Shown here in pieces: positions 55,776 to 64,000 of a stretch of 64,000 nucleotides of DNA. Made by a program: the position numbers and the translations under genes. The notes beneath the pieces are model-generated. The model had not been told where the DNA came from and did no database searches. It saw only the letters and a list, made by a program, of their open reading frames with translations. The stretch is from JAGNZR01 sp051646055 (GTDB lineage Bacteria > Fusobacteriota > Fusobacteriia > Fusobacteriales > Fusobacteriaceae): contig JBOFCM010000129.1 in assembly GCA_051646055.1 (NCBI GenBank), positions 1 to 64,000 on the forward strand. The letters are read 5' to 3'. Each line of letters starts with the position of its first letter. The first letter of the stretch is position 1.

Positions 55776-56484
55776 AGTTACGGGAGAGGAATATGATATC
55801 ATTCAGAGCTTTAATTATGCCATAGACGGTATTTTTGAAGCTATAAGAAGCGAAAGACATATGAAATTTCATGGATTTGTAACGGTTATTGCTATTATGG
55901 TCTGTATTTTTTCGGATATAACAAGGTATGAGATGCTGGCCCTAGGACTATGCATAACCCTAGTATGGTTGGCAGAATTATTAAATAGTGCAGTAGAAGC
56001 TGTGGTAGATATGGTCACTGAGGAGTATCATCCTCTGGCCAAGAGGGCCAAAGATATAGCTGCAGGAGCGGTACTGGTAACTGGACTCAATGCTCTTTTT
56101 GTGGGATATATAATTTTTTCTAGAAGAATAGCTTTTTATATGAATAACCTGTTTTTCAACCTGAGAAATTCATTTCAGAATACTCTTATGCTCATTTTAA
56201 TAATTGTGGTTGTACTTGTAATCTTGATAAAATCTTACTACAAAAAAGGTTCATATTTGAGAGGAGGGCTCCCAAGCGGTCATAGTGCCCTGGGAGCTTC
56301 AGCTTTTACAGCTGTGGCTTTTTTAACCCAGGATTCTAAAGTTTTTTTTCTTGCACTCATACTCCTAATATTGGTGATGCAGTCTAGAGTTGAAGGAAAG
56401 ATTCATACAGTAAAAGAAACTATTTTGGGGGCAATGCTTGGATCGGGAGTCACATATATAGCTCTGAAAATAATAGGTTTTTAA
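55762..56484 (+). CDS. Fusion of undecaprenol/diacylglycerol kinase and PAP2-like phosphatase
   Basis: A 240-residue membrane protein with two parts. Residues 10-120 are a DgkA-type kinase with E72-L-L-N75-S-A-V-E79 and the EEYHPLAKRAKDIAAGAV segment; Gram-positive-type DgkA phosphorylates undecaprenol. Residues 140-240 look like a PAP2 domain: P171-SGH174 and S208-R209-x5-H215, with E219 where the usual third-motif Asp occurs and an incomplete first motif. PAP2 enzymes dephosphorylate undecaprenyl diphosphate. Both activities yield undecaprenyl phosphate, the lipid carrier for peptidoglycan and O-antigen, so the fusion joins the two recycling routes (inference). It overlaps ybeY by 14 bases. 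Confidence 0.85.
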   Translation: MKRNRVTGEEYDIIQSFNYAIDGIFEAIRSERHMKFHGFVTVIAIMVCIFSDITRYEMLALGLCITLVWLAELLNSAVEAVVDMVTEEYHPLAKRAKDIAAGAVLVTGLNALFVGYIIFSRRIAFYMNNLFFNLRNSFQNTLMLILIIVVVLVILIKSYYKKGSYLRGGLPSGHSALGASAFTAVAFLTQDSKVFFLALILLILVMQSRVEGKIHTVKETILGAMLGSGVTYIALKIIGF

Positions 56485-56499
56485 GAAAGGGGAAGAGGT

Positions 56500-57975
56500 A
56501 TGAGACTGTCTGAAAGAGAGTTTTTAATAATGAGCATGTTGGCTTATCTAAATTTTGAGAAAAAACATTTGGAAAAAGAGCTGCTAGAGATATTGAAAAA
56601 TAGAGATATTAAACCTGATGAAAATGAAAACATGAAAATACTGAAGGGGGAAAATCTGGATATAACTTTGGATTTTTTCAGAGAGGATTTAAAGGGATGG
56701 AAAGTTCTTCATATTGAAAACAGAAGGGCACTTTCAAAATCTATCTTTAGCCGGAATGACAAGACAGGATTTTATTCAGTGTCTTTTCAGAAGGAAGAGA
56801 AGGTTATAATAGCTTACAGGGGAAGTGAGACCTATCCCATAGAAGAAGCCTATAAGGACTTTGTAGAAAATAATTTTGCCCTGGGAATAGGAAAACGTCC
56901 TAAGCAGTTCAATGATGCGGCCTATGTAGTGGATTATCATATAAAAAAATTAGATATTCCCATAGAAAATCTGGCTATAACAGGACACTCTCTAGGAGGA
57001 GGGCTGGCACAGTTTGCGGCTCTTTACTGCCACAAGACTCATGGAAAAATTCCTGTTACATCTACATGGAATGCGGTAGGAATAAATCGGGGGGGAGTTA
57101 TCCAGATGCAGGATTTTATAGATTTTGATGAAATTCTCCTCACAAAGCTGAACTGTTCAAAAAAAATGGTAGAGGTATTGCGTCCTATAAGAGATGAGTA
57201 TCTAAATATGCTCAATGAGTATAATCCAGATGAAGAGGAGGAGTTTATCTCACTTCTGGAAAAAAATAGTCGTGTGAAAATGATATTGGAAGGTCTGATA
57301 AGAAAAATATACCTCAATACCGATGCTAGAAAAGAGTTTCTAGAGAGCTTTGTTTCTCAGTTTTTTAGAGATAAGGAGATTCTAGAAAAGATATTACAGG
57401 GAAAACAATTTATAAAAAATATACAGGAAAATAGTATCTATGGAGAAAATATAAAAAATTTCGGACACTCTGAAGATCTGACCAACATAATATTCAACCA
57501 TGTTGGAGATATTAATCATGTGGATCTGAAAAAAACTGGAAAAAAAAGAGAGTCCAGTGTGGTAAAATCTCTGTTTTCCATAAAAAAAGCGGCTGTAAAT
57601 TATCATTTTGAAGATGTATTTATCCCATATCTCAAAGAGAGAGGGGAGGAAGAGATGTTTTCTTCTGAATTGAATCCAGATTATATGGCCAGCTCTCTCA
57701 GGATGGCAATTTATAACGAGAAAGGATTTTCCAATGATCTATTAGCTTCATATTACAGTTGTTGCCAGATAGATTCTCAAAATTTTGGAGATATAAGAAG
57801 CTGGCTAGTGGAAGGATTGAAAAAATCCAATAAAAATATCATATATAGAGATGAGATAATATTGGTTTTAGAAAATATGGAGACAGAAAAATTTAGAGAG
57901 CTCTGGGAAAAAATAAAGGAGAGAATGTCATCTCCTTTTAGAAAAAAAGATATATTTGATGTAATTGTATATTAG
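56500..57975 (+). CDS. Lipase-like alpha/beta hydrolase (DUF2974-type) with long C-terminal region
   Basis: A 491-residue protein. The first ~210 residues form a class 3 lipase-like alpha/beta-hydrolase: oxyanion strand IIAYRGSE (about 103-110) and nucleophile elbow G162-H-S164-L-G166. Residues 210-491 are hydrophilic, helical and unrecognised. No signal peptide is seen, so it is likely cytoplasmic. Substrate unknown; esterase or lipase activity is inferred. It is 15 bases after the kinase-phosphatase gene and 12 before the methyltransferase. Confidence 0.75.
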   Translation: MRLSEREFLIMSMLAYLNFEKKHLEKELLEILKNRDIKPDENENMKILKGENLDITLDFFREDLKGWKVLHIENRRALSKSIFSRNDKTGFYSVSFQKEEKVIIAYRGSETYPIEEAYKDFVENNFALGIGKRPKQFNDAAYVVDYHIKKLDIPIENLAITGHSLGGGLAQFAALYCHKTHGKIPVTSTWNAVGINRGGVIQMQDFIDFDEILLTKLNCSKKMVEVLRPIRDEYLNMLNEYNPDEEEEFISLLEKNSRVKMILEGLIRKIYLNTDARKEFLESFVSQFFRDKEILEKILQGKQFIKNIQENSIYGENIKNFGHSEDLTNIIFNHVGDINHVDLKKTGKKRESSVVKSLFSIKKAAVNYHFEDVFIPYLKERGEEEMFSSELNPDYMASSLRMAIYNEKGFSNDLLASYYSCCQIDSQNFGDIRSWLVEGLKKSNKNIIYRDEIILVLENMETEKFRELWEKIKERMSSPFRKKDIFDVIVY

Positions 57976-57987
57976 GAGAGGAGAGAG

Positions 57988-59199
57988 ATGTCTATTTTTA
58001 ACAATGAGATAATAGAGATAATAAAGAAATCTCTAGAGGATAAAAAATTTAGAAAATCAGTTTTTTCATCAGCTTTGAAAGGTGATATAGAAAAACTTAA
58101 TATAAAGCCTATATTGATAAAGGAGAAAATTTTTTATCAGGTAGAGGAGTTTAAGGAGAGAAAAGCCTATCATAGAAATATGGAGGAGAGGGAAGTTTTT
58201 CAATATATATTGGAAATGGGAGAAAATTTTAAAAATATAAATATTTTCTCTGCAGAAGTGGAACTTGCCATTATCAACAATGGAAAAAAACTTCATGTGA
58301 AGAAAAAAAATATTTCTCAGGAAGGGACTTTGGAAATAAAAAAACATAACAGAGATAAAAAATATATTATCCCAGAAGGGAATCCTGTCCCTTTTCTTCA
58401 AGATCTTGGAATCATGGATGGAGATGGAAAAGTTCTGAAAAATTCCTATAGCAAATTCAGACAGATAAACAGATACCTAGAATTTATAAGAGATGTGATA
58501 GATGAACTCAAAGAGAAAAACAGTTTAGGAGACAAAATAAAAGTTGTGGACTTCGGAAGCGGAAAATCCTATCTGACTTTTGTTCTATATTACTATCTGA
58601 AATTTATAAGAGAGATGGATGTACTGGTGGTAGGACTGGATCTGAAAAAAGATGTTATGAAGCATTGTGCAGGACTGGCAGAAAAATATGGATTCCAGGA
58701 TATGAAATTTATCTATGGAGATATAAAAGATTTTAATGAGCTGGAGAGTGTGGATCTGGTATTTTCTCTTCATGCCTGTAATAATGCCACAGACTATGCA
58801 CTTCAGAAAGGTCTGGAAATGAATGCCAAAGCTATACTGGCTGTCCCGTGCTGTCATAAAGAGTTCAACCAGAAACTTTCCAAGGTGAAAAAGAGTCCTA
58901 TGGAGGAATCTCTACCCCTACTTTTGGAGCATGGCATACTTCAAGAAAAATTCAGTTCTCTTCTTACAGAGAGTTTCAGGGCAGGAGTTCTAGAGATGTG
59001 CGGATATCGTAGTACAGTTATGGAGTTTATAGATACTGAGCACACGCCAAAAAATCTTCTTATAAAAGCTATAAGGGATAAAAGTGTGGAGAAAAATTTC
59101 AATAAAAAACAGGAGCAGTGCCTTGGACTTATAAAATTTGCAGGTATAGAGCCTATGTTTTATGATCTTATGAAGCCATATTTTAAAGGGGGAGCTTAG
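57988..59199 (+). CDS. Class I SAM-dependent methyltransferase (Methyltransf_32/GSTCD-like)
   Basis: A 403-residue protein: an uncharacterised N-terminal region (1-180) and a Rossmann domain with VVDFGSGKSYLTF (motif I), LVVGLDLKKDV (motif II), FSLHACNNATDYAL (motif IV region) and AVPCCHKEFN. The LHACN and PCCH signatures are those of the Methyltransf_32 family, related to eukaryotic GSTCD and METTL25-type proteins, probably RNA-directed; the target is unknown. It ends directly at the start of holA. Confidence 0.8.
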   Translation: MSIFNNEIIEIIKKSLEDKKFRKSVFSSALKGDIEKLNIKPILIKEKIFYQVEEFKERKAYHRNMEEREVFQYILEMGENFKNINIFSAEVELAIINNGKKLHVKKKNISQEGTLEIKKHNRDKKYIIPEGNPVPFLQDLGIMDGDGKVLKNSYSKFRQINRYLEFIRDVIDELKEKNSLGDKIKVVDFGSGKSYLTFVLYYYLKFIREMDVLVVGLDLKKDVMKHCAGLAEKYGFQDMKFIYGDIKDFNELESVDLVFSLHACNNATDYALQKGLEMNAKAILAVPCCHKEFNQKLSKVKKSPMEESLPLLLEHGILQEKFSSLLTESFRAGVLEMCGYRSTVMEFIDTEHTPKNLLIKAIRDKSVEKNFNKKQEQCLGLIKFAGIEPMFYDLMKPYFKGGA

Positions 59200-60222
59200 A
59201 TGCTTTATTTTATATATGGAGACGGAGCACCTCTCTATCTGAAAACAGATGAGATACTGGAAGAGATAGGAGGTAAGAATCCTGGGATTTCAAAAAAAAC
59301 TTTTGATTGTTCTATCGGAGAGATTGAAAGTTTTATTGAATCTGTATCGCAAAATTCTATGTTTGCCTCAAAAGAACAACTTCTTGTAAAGAGATTTGAA
59401 AGATTGAAGCACGCTGACAGAGAGAGAGTTCTCAAGATACTTAACAGTTTAAATCTTGCAACAAAAGAGATAGTTTTTTCCTATGAGGAGGAGACAGATG
59501 AGTTTGGGAGAAGAGTGGATGAACTGGGAGATGAGAAAAAGAAAAAAGATAAACTAGTAAAAGGTTTTGAAAAAATAGGGGTAGTTATCTGTCAGAGAAA
59601 AGAAAATCAGCTTAAAAGTTCAATTTTTTATGCTTCCAGAGAGCTCAATATCGGTGAAAGGGAAGCTGAACAGCTCATCGATATAGTCGGTGAGGAGATA
59701 TTCAAACTTCGAAATGAGATAGAGAAAATAAAAAGTTTTTTGGGCGGAAGAGATTATTCTTTGGAACTGGTGAGAGATATTCTCTCCCAAAGCCGTGAAT
59801 ATAAATCTAAAAAAATATTGGAAACAATGATTGAAAAAAGAGAGCCTAAAGAGGTATTGGGATATCTCGAGCAGGAGAAAGAATATTTTTCTGTTTTATC
59901 AGGAATTTTTGAAGAGTTTTTGAGTATGTATAAGATCAAACTTTTAGAAGAGAGCAGAGAGATCAGTCTGAATATGAGCTACAATGATTTTAAGGGAGCA
60001 CCCTATGAAAAAATAAAAGAGAGGTTTCTGAATTCTTATTCATGGAGACCTCTAGCTGCGTATCCGATTTTTCTGAAATTCAAATTTTGTAAATTTTATA
60101 CTCTTCAGGAACTGGAAAAAGCCTTGAAGAAAATAGGAGAGATAGAATATAATCACAAGAGCGGAGAGTTACCTATAGAGATCTCTCTTCCGCTATTTTT
60201 AATAGAGACCTTTAGAAAGTAG
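59200..60222 (+). CDS. holA: DNA polymerase III delta subunit
   Basis: A 340-residue clamp-loader delta subunit. The N-terminal FIYGDGAPLYLKTDEILEEI and the overall layout (AAA+-like domains lacking a P-loop, then a helical collar region with LELVRDILSQSREYKSKKIL) match HolA. Delta opens the sliding clamp during loading. The start follows the methyltransferase stop without gap, with GGGGGAG inside the upstream gene. Similarity among HolA proteins is low, so this rests on the N-terminus, length and architecture. Confidence 0.85.
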   Translation: MLYFIYGDGAPLYLKTDEILEEIGGKNPGISKKTFDCSIGEIESFIESVSQNSMFASKEQLLVKRFERLKHADRERVLKILNSLNLATKEIVFSYEEETDEFGRRVDELGDEKKKKDKLVKGFEKIGVVICQRKENQLKSSIFYASRELNIGEREAEQLIDIVGEEIFKLRNEIEKIKSFLGGRDYSLELVRDILSQSREYKSKKILETMIEKREPKEVLGYLEQEKEYFSVLSGIFEEFLSMYKIKLLEESREISLNMSYNDFKGAPYEKIKERFLNSYSWRPLAAYPIFLKFKFCKFYTLQELEKALKKIGEIEYNHKSGELPIEISLPLFLIETFRK

Positions 60223-60227
60223 GAAAA

Positions 60228-61247
60228 ATGAGAGATTTAATAGAGATAACAGATAAAATTTTGCAGAACAGAGGCCTTGTGGGAGTGGTTTCTTCATCCC
60301 TGTTCCTAATATGTCTGGGAATATATGCGGGGAAAAAAGAGATTTTGAAAAAAGATGCAGCTGGGGTATTGAGCAATATAGTTTTGACCCTGTCTATTCC
60401 AGCACTATGTGTCACGGCTTTTCTTCAGGATTTCAACAGAGAAATATTGGAAGAGGGCTTCAATCTTCTTATCTGGAGTTTTGTGATTCACCTTCTCCTT
60501 ATGGGGGCGGTAGGAGTTTTCTTTTTCAGACATGGAAAAGAGAAAAAGACGACTTTGGAGATACTGACTGCCTTCGGTGGTGTGACAGTTTTTGGAATTC
60601 CTATAGCCCAGGCTCTCTATGGAGATACCGGGATAGTCTATGCTTCTATCTACTGTATAGCTTATAGAGTTTTTTTATACAGCTACGGATATGCTAAGAT
60701 GGCGGACATTCATATAAGAAAAGAAAACCTTCTAGGGATATTTCTCAATCCCGTCATAATAATCACTTTTATAAGTATGGGATTCTGGGCTTTTCAGGAT
60801 CTGATGCCCCAAGTTATCATAGGTGAGAGAAGCTACTCTATGTTCAGAATAGATAAAACGATGTTCTGGATTTTTAAGCCCCTATCTTATCTTGCGGGAC
60901 TCTGTTCACCTTTGGCATGGTTGGCTACAGGGCTAAAACTGTCAGAAAGTTCTTTTAAAGAGAGCCTAACAAGTGTGGATGCATGGTACTATTCTCTGGT
61001 GAAAGTTATTCTGATTCCAGTGTTATTTTATTTTATAATTAATAATCTTTCTAGAGGTGGATTTTTCCCACTTTCCCCTCTTGCTCTCAGAGTAGCAATG
61101 ATAATGCTGAGCACACCTGCCGCTTCTGTGGTTATAGCTTATGCTATAAAATACAGGAAAGAACCAGAGATAGCTTCAAAATGTTCCCTGGTATCTACCC
61201 TCATAAGTATAGGATTTCTTCCCTTTATAATAATATTCATGCGTTAA
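60228..61247 (+). CDS. AEC family transporter (auxin efflux carrier superfamily)
   Basis: A 339-residue membrane protein with about ten helices, including SNIVLTLSIPALCVTAFL near residue 45-62, which is the conserved N-terminal motif, and a C-terminal MLSTPAASVVIAYA segment. Family members transport malate, malonate or other organic acids; the substrate is unknown. It lies five bases after holA. Confidence 0.88.
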   Translation: MRDLIEITDKILQNRGLVGVVSSSLFLICLGIYAGKKEILKKDAAGVLSNIVLTLSIPALCVTAFLQDFNREILEEGFNLLIWSFVIHLLLMGAVGVFFFRHGKEKKTTLEILTAFGGVTVFGIPIAQALYGDTGIVYASIYCIAYRVFLYSYGYAKMADIHIRKENLLGIFLNPVIIITFISMGFWAFQDLMPQVIIGERSYSMFRIDKTMFWIFKPLSYLAGLCSPLAWLATGLKLSESSFKESLTSVDAWYYSLVKVILIPVLFYFIINNLSRGGFFPLSPLALRVAMIMLSTPAASVVIAYAIKYRKEPEIASKCSLVSTLISIGFLPFIIIFMR

Positions 61248-61273
61248 ATTTTAGTGCAAAACTTTAAAAAATA

Positions 61274-61282
61274 TGTTATAAT
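61274..61282 (+). promoter_or_regulatory. Extended -10 promoter for the sugar kinase gene
   Basis: TGT followed by TATAAT (61277-61282), about 29 bases before the start; the -35 region is weak. Confidence 0.55.
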
Positions 61283-61310
61283 ATCGAATAATAATTTATG
61301 GAGGATTGGT

Positions 61311-62249
61311 ATGTCTTATATTCTTGTGTTCGGTTCATCGGTAGTTGATATTTTTGGGTTTTGTGGAAATAGATATAAACAATCAGACTCTATCCCGGGG
61401 ACGGTAAAGATCTCTTTTGGAGGAGTTTCGAGAAATATAGCTGAAAATATGGCCAGGGTAGGAGTAGATGTAAAATTTATATCTATACTTGGAGATGATG
61501 AGATTGGTAGATCTATGCTGTCTCATTCGAAAGAGGTTGGCTATGATATGTCTGAGTCCATGATAATAAAGGACAGAGCAACACCGACTTATATGGCGAT
61601 ACTCAATGAAGAGGGAGAGATGGTTTCTGCCGTAGCGGATATGTCGGTAATAGAAGCCATGACTGAGGAGTTTATCTACTCTAAAAAAGAGATGTTCCAA
61701 GGTGCTGAATATACATTCTTAGATGCAGACGATCCAAAAACTTTAGAATATATACTGACAACTTTTTACGGAAAAACAAAGTTTATACTGGATCCAATCT
61801 CATGTTCAAAAGCTTACGGTGTTAGACACCTGCTGAAATACTTCCACACTATTAAGCCTAACAGATTGGAAGCAGAGGTTATGGTCGGGTTTAAAATAGA
61901 GAACGAAGAGGATCTAAAACGTGCAGGAAAAAATCTTTTAGATCTGGGAATAGAAAATGTATTTATAAGCTTGGATGAAGATGGAATATTCTATATGAAC
62001 AAGGAGACATCAGGAAGAGTAAAAGCAAAAAATGTAACTGTAAGAAATGTAACAGGTGCAGGGGACTCTTTTGTTGCAGGATTGGGATATGGATATAGCC
62101 ATGGACTTTCTCTTATTGAAAGTCTGAAATTTGCAATAACAATGTCTACAATTACGATTTCACATAAGGAAACTATCCATCCTGAGATGGGTTATGATAA
62201 AGTTGTGGAAATTCAGAAAGAACTTCAATGGGAAGAGAAAACTTTTTAG
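61311..62249 (+). CDS. PfkB family carbohydrate kinase
   Basis: A 312-residue ribokinase-like kinase: N-terminal VFGSSVVDIFGF, the GGVSRNIAENMARVG substrate-binding segment (PfkB motif 1), TIKPNRLEAEVM, and NVTGAGDSFVAGLGYGYSHG (motif 2, with catalytic Asp in GAGDSF). The long N-terminal segment pattern resembles pseudouridine/ribokinase-type kinases, but substrate cannot be fixed without neighbours. The ATG at 61311 has GGAGG six bases upstream; the 19 extra codons back to 61254 fall in the promoter region. Its stop codon lies in the terminator loop. Confidence 0.85.
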   Translation: MSYILVFGSSVVDIFGFCGNRYKQSDSIPGTVKISFGGVSRNIAENMARVGVDVKFISILGDDEIGRSMLSHSKEVGYDMSESMIIKDRATPTYMAILNEEGEMVSAVADMSVIEAMTEEFIYSKKEMFQGAEYTFLDADDPKTLEYILTTFYGKTKFILDPISCSKAYGVRHLLKYFHTIKPNRLEAEVMVGFKIENEEDLKRAGKNLLDLGIENVFISLDEDGIFYMNKETSGRVKAKNVTVRNVTGAGDSFVAGLGYGYSHGLSLIESLKFAITMSTITISHKETIHPEMGYDKVVEIQKELQWEEKTF

Positions 62250-62268
62250 TTTTCTCTTCTTTTTTTTT
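62232..62268 (+). terminator. Terminator overlapping the end of the PfkB gene
   Basis: Perfect 12-bp stem GAAGAGAAAACT (62232-62243) / AGTTTTCTCTTC (62248-62259), four-base loop, then T-run. The 5' arm encodes the last residues of the kinase. Confidence 0.9.
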
Positions 62269-62293
62269 CGGAAAATTGAAAGCTAACTTTATA

Positions 62294-62322
62294 TTGACAG
62301 TAACAAGGAATTGATTTATAAT
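62294..62322 (+). promoter_or_regulatory. Consensus promoter of the iron-chelate transporter operon
   Basis: TTGACA (62294-62299), 17-base spacer, TATAAT (62317-62322): a perfect sigma70-type promoter. Confidence 0.8.
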
Positions 62323-62323
62323 A

Positions 62324-62342
62324 TATTTTGTAATTCAAAATA
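62324..62342. promoter_or_regulatory. Candidate Fur-like operator
   Basis: 19-base inverted repeat TATTTTG-TAATT-CAAAATA immediately after the -10, spanning the expected transcription start. Position and AT-rich dyad suit a Fur-family site controlling an iron uptake operon; it is not the exact Fur consensus. Confidence 0.5.
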
Positions 62343-62361
62343 ATTGACCGGAGGTTACTTT

Positions 62362-63306
62362 GTGGTTCTATTTTTTATATTTTTAATTTTAACAATAGCT
62401 TCAACTATGATAGGAGTAGCAAATATTGATATAAATGAGCTTCTAAATTCAGGAAGCCACAGTTTCAACATTATTGTGCTGAGCAGAATTCCAAGGACTA
62501 TGAGCATAATAGCGACAGGATTTGGGATGAGTATCTGTGGACTGATAATGCAGCAGCTTACTCGGAATAAATTTGTTTCACCCACCACAGCAGGAACTGC
62601 AGATTCCTCTAAACTGGGAATATTGATAGCTCTACTGTTTTTTCCAGGAGAATCCCTTATGGTAAAAATGTTAGTAGCAACTATTTTTTCATTGGCGGGA
62701 ACTTTTATCTTTCTAGCCAGTATAAAAAAAATAAGAGGAGAGAACAGTGCTTTAGTTCCTCTTATGGGTATCATGATTGGAGGAATACTGAGTTCTCTGA
62801 CTACTCTCTTTGCATATAAGGGAGATATGATTCAGAGTATAGTGGCGTGGATGTTTGGAGATTTTTCTGGAATTTTAAAAGGAAATTATGAACTTCTTTA
62901 CATTTTGATTCCTTTGATAGTAGTAGCATTTATATATTCTAAACAGTTTACTCTTTCGGGAATGGGGGAGGACTTTGCCAGAAATCTGGGTATAAATTAT
63001 AACTTAATAGTAAATTTAGGGATGGGAATAGTCTGTGTGATTTCATCTCTTATAATGATAACTGTGGGGGGAATACCTTTTTTAGGTCTTATCATCCCAA
63101 ATATAGTTTCCATTTTTTATGGAGATAACCTCTCTAAAACACTTATGACCACAGGAGTTATAGGAGCAATATTTCTTTTGAGTTGTGATATCTTAGGAAG
63201 GGTTCTGATATATCCCTATGAGATTCCAATCGGGCTTATTACAGGAGTTATCGGGAGCGGAATATTTTTAACTCTTATTTTCAGGAGGATGAAACATGAA
63301 TCATAA
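62362..63306 (+). CDS. Iron-chelate ABC transporter permease (FecCD family)
   Basis: A 314-residue FecCD permease with about nine or ten helices. LSRIPRTMSIIATGFGMSICGLIMQQLTRNKF is split by the typical RxPR and GxxLxxxGxxxQxxxrNp features (RIPRTM, CGLIMQQLTRN), and the ATP-binding-protein contact loop lies at MITVGGIPFLGLIIPNI. It imports siderophore- or heme-bound iron with a partner permease. The start is GTG at 62362, seven bases after GGAGG; the TTG at 62344 precedes that site. It overlaps the next permease gene by 11 bases. Confidence 0.9.
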   Translation: MVLFFIFLILTIASTMIGVANIDINELLNSGSHSFNIIVLSRIPRTMSIIATGFGMSICGLIMQQLTRNKFVSPTTAGTADSSKLGILIALLFFPGESLMVKMLVATIFSLAGTFIFLASIKKIRGENSALVPLMGIMIGGILSSLTTLFAYKGDMIQSIVAWMFGDFSGILKGNYELLYILIPLIVVAFIYSKQFTLSGMGEDFARNLGINYNLIVNLGMGIVCVISSLIMITVGGIPFLGLIIPNIVSIFYGDNLSKTLMTTGVIGAIFLLSCDILGRVLIYPYEIPIGLITGVIGSGIFLTLIFRRMKHES

Positions 63307-64000
63307 ATACAAAGAGATAGAAAAAAATTTACTGAATCTAACCCTATTTATGGGAGTGGTTATACTATGTATGCTATTTTGGGGAGTAAATGGAAGCAAT
63401 GGAAAATTTCTACTGACTCTCAGAGGGGGAAAGATTTTCGCTATTATTTTAAGCGGGAGCTGTATAGGTATATCCACAGTGATTTTTCAGACAATAACTA
63501 GAAGCAGAATTTTGACCCCCAGTATAATGGGTCTGGACTCTCTGTATATTTTCTTGCAGACGGCTATAATATTTTTCTTTAAATATATACCCAAAGAGTT
63601 CAATGGAAGTTTTGTAAGATTTATCTTTTCAACTTTTTGTATGGTGGGACTAACACTGGTACTTCAAAAAGCTTTTTTTAGGGGAGAGAAACCAAAAATA
63701 CTTTATCTCATACTTATAGGGATGGTAGGAGGAACTTTTCTAGAGTCACTCTCCAATGCCATGCAGGTTTTTCTTAATCCAGAAGATTTTTTGATTTTAC
63801 AGAATCTTATATACGCCAGTTACTCAAAAGTTGAAATGAATCTTTTGCTCCTGGCCTATGCTATTATTTTAGTTGTAATATATTTTATTAAAAATGATTT
63901 CAGAAATCTAGATGTTTTGGCGTTGGGATATGAAAATTCTATAAATTTAGGATTAGATTATAACAAGCTTCTCAGAAAATTTTTTATAACTATCGGAATT
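63296..64000 (+). CDS. Second iron-chelate ABC transporter permease, partial
   Basis: Open from ATG at 63296 to the end of the window (235 codons) with no stop. AGGAGG lies seven bases upstream inside the first permease gene. The protein is hydrophobic with IGISTVIFQTITRSRILTPSIMGLDSLYI, which shows the FecCD G-x-x-x-Q-x-x-T-R-N/S-x-L-x-x-P pattern. The pair of consecutive FecCD permeases is the CeuBC/YclNO-type layout, in which the two form a heterodimer; ATPase and binding-protein genes are expected just beyond the window. Confidence 0.88.
   Translation, partial: MNHKYKEIEKNLLNLTLFMGVVILCMLFWGVNGSNGKFLLTLRGGKIFAIILSGSCIGISTVIFQTITRSRILTPSIMGLDSLYIFLQTAIIFFFKYIPKEFNGSFVRFIFSTFCMVGLTLVLQKAFFRGEKPKILYLILIGMVGGTFLESLSNAMQVFLNPEDFLILQNLIYASYSKVEMNLLLLAYAIILVVIYFIKNDFRNLDVLALGYENSINLGLDYNKLLRKFFITIGI

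Noticed and set aside
1..64000. CRISPR arrays, insertion sequences, prophage or integrase genes
   Set aside because: No regularly spaced repeats, transposase-like reading frames, attachment-site duplications or phage gene clusters were seen; the single tRNA has no repeated 3' end nearby.

Overview
This 64 kb window is ordinary chromosome from a low-GC anaerobic bacterium, most probably a member of the Fusobacteriota. Evidence for this is the outer-membrane type genes (TolC-like protein, RND pump with lipoprotein adaptor) combined with Firmicutes-like genes (type III glutamine synthetase, PgpH, YqeK, purine riboswitches) and a fermentative histidine pathway that ends in formate-tetrahydrofolate ligase. 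The genus is inference; no rRNA is present. Genes are densely packed, promoters are clear sigma70-like sites, and most transcription units end at strong hairpins, many of them shared by convergent genes. I see no phage, transposon, CRISPR array or degenerate coding region.

Layout. 1-2.9 kb: YhdT-PanF pantothenate uptake, a GDT1-type cation transporter and a tRNA-Arg. 3.0-5.9 kb: PTS EIIBC permease, beta-carbonic anhydrase, nitroreductase. 6.0-9.4 kb: rlmN and a class A penicillin-binding protein. 9.4-17.7 kb: histidine degradation (hutH, hutU, ftcD, hutI, fchA) followed by fhs. 17.7-20.8 kb (minus): GlsB-like, Spy-like, AbgT transporter and an unknown membrane protein. 20.9-27.5 kb: TetR-controlled RND efflux operon. 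27.5-37.6 kb: dtd, pncB, mgsA, a tightly overlapping psd operon ending in a cyclophilin, small redox/unknown genes, WalJ-like hydrolase, a decayed uracil-glycosylase homologue, yajC. 37.7-41.6 kb (minus): glutamine synthetase III and an ABC-F protein. 41.7-44.8 kb: two convergent purine permeases, each behind its own purine riboswitch. 44.8-50.5 kb: amidase, GerMN protein, yqeK, rnr, smpB, a YwqK-like secreted protein, rpsT. 50.7-62.3 kb: a long housekeeping operon starting with a JAMM-helicase fusion and including pgpH, ybeY, a kinase-phosphatase lipid carrier fusion, holA and transport/kinase genes. 62.3-64 kb: iron-chelate ABC permeases running off the end.

How genes work together. The hut block converts histidine to glutamate and passes the formimino carbon through folate to formate with possible ATP gain at Fhs. 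The TetR operon forms a complete tripartite exporter. The amidase, PBP, PgpH, YbeY, lipid carrier kinase/phosphatase and PPIase genes are envelope and growth functions. The most unusual items are the JAMM (RadC-like)-DinG helicase fusion, the undecaprenol kinase-PAP2 fusion, the pair of riboswitches with opposite predicted base specificity (C versus U at the ligand-pairing position), and a cyclophilin gene with a perfect internal ribosome binding site that could give anchored and soluble forms.
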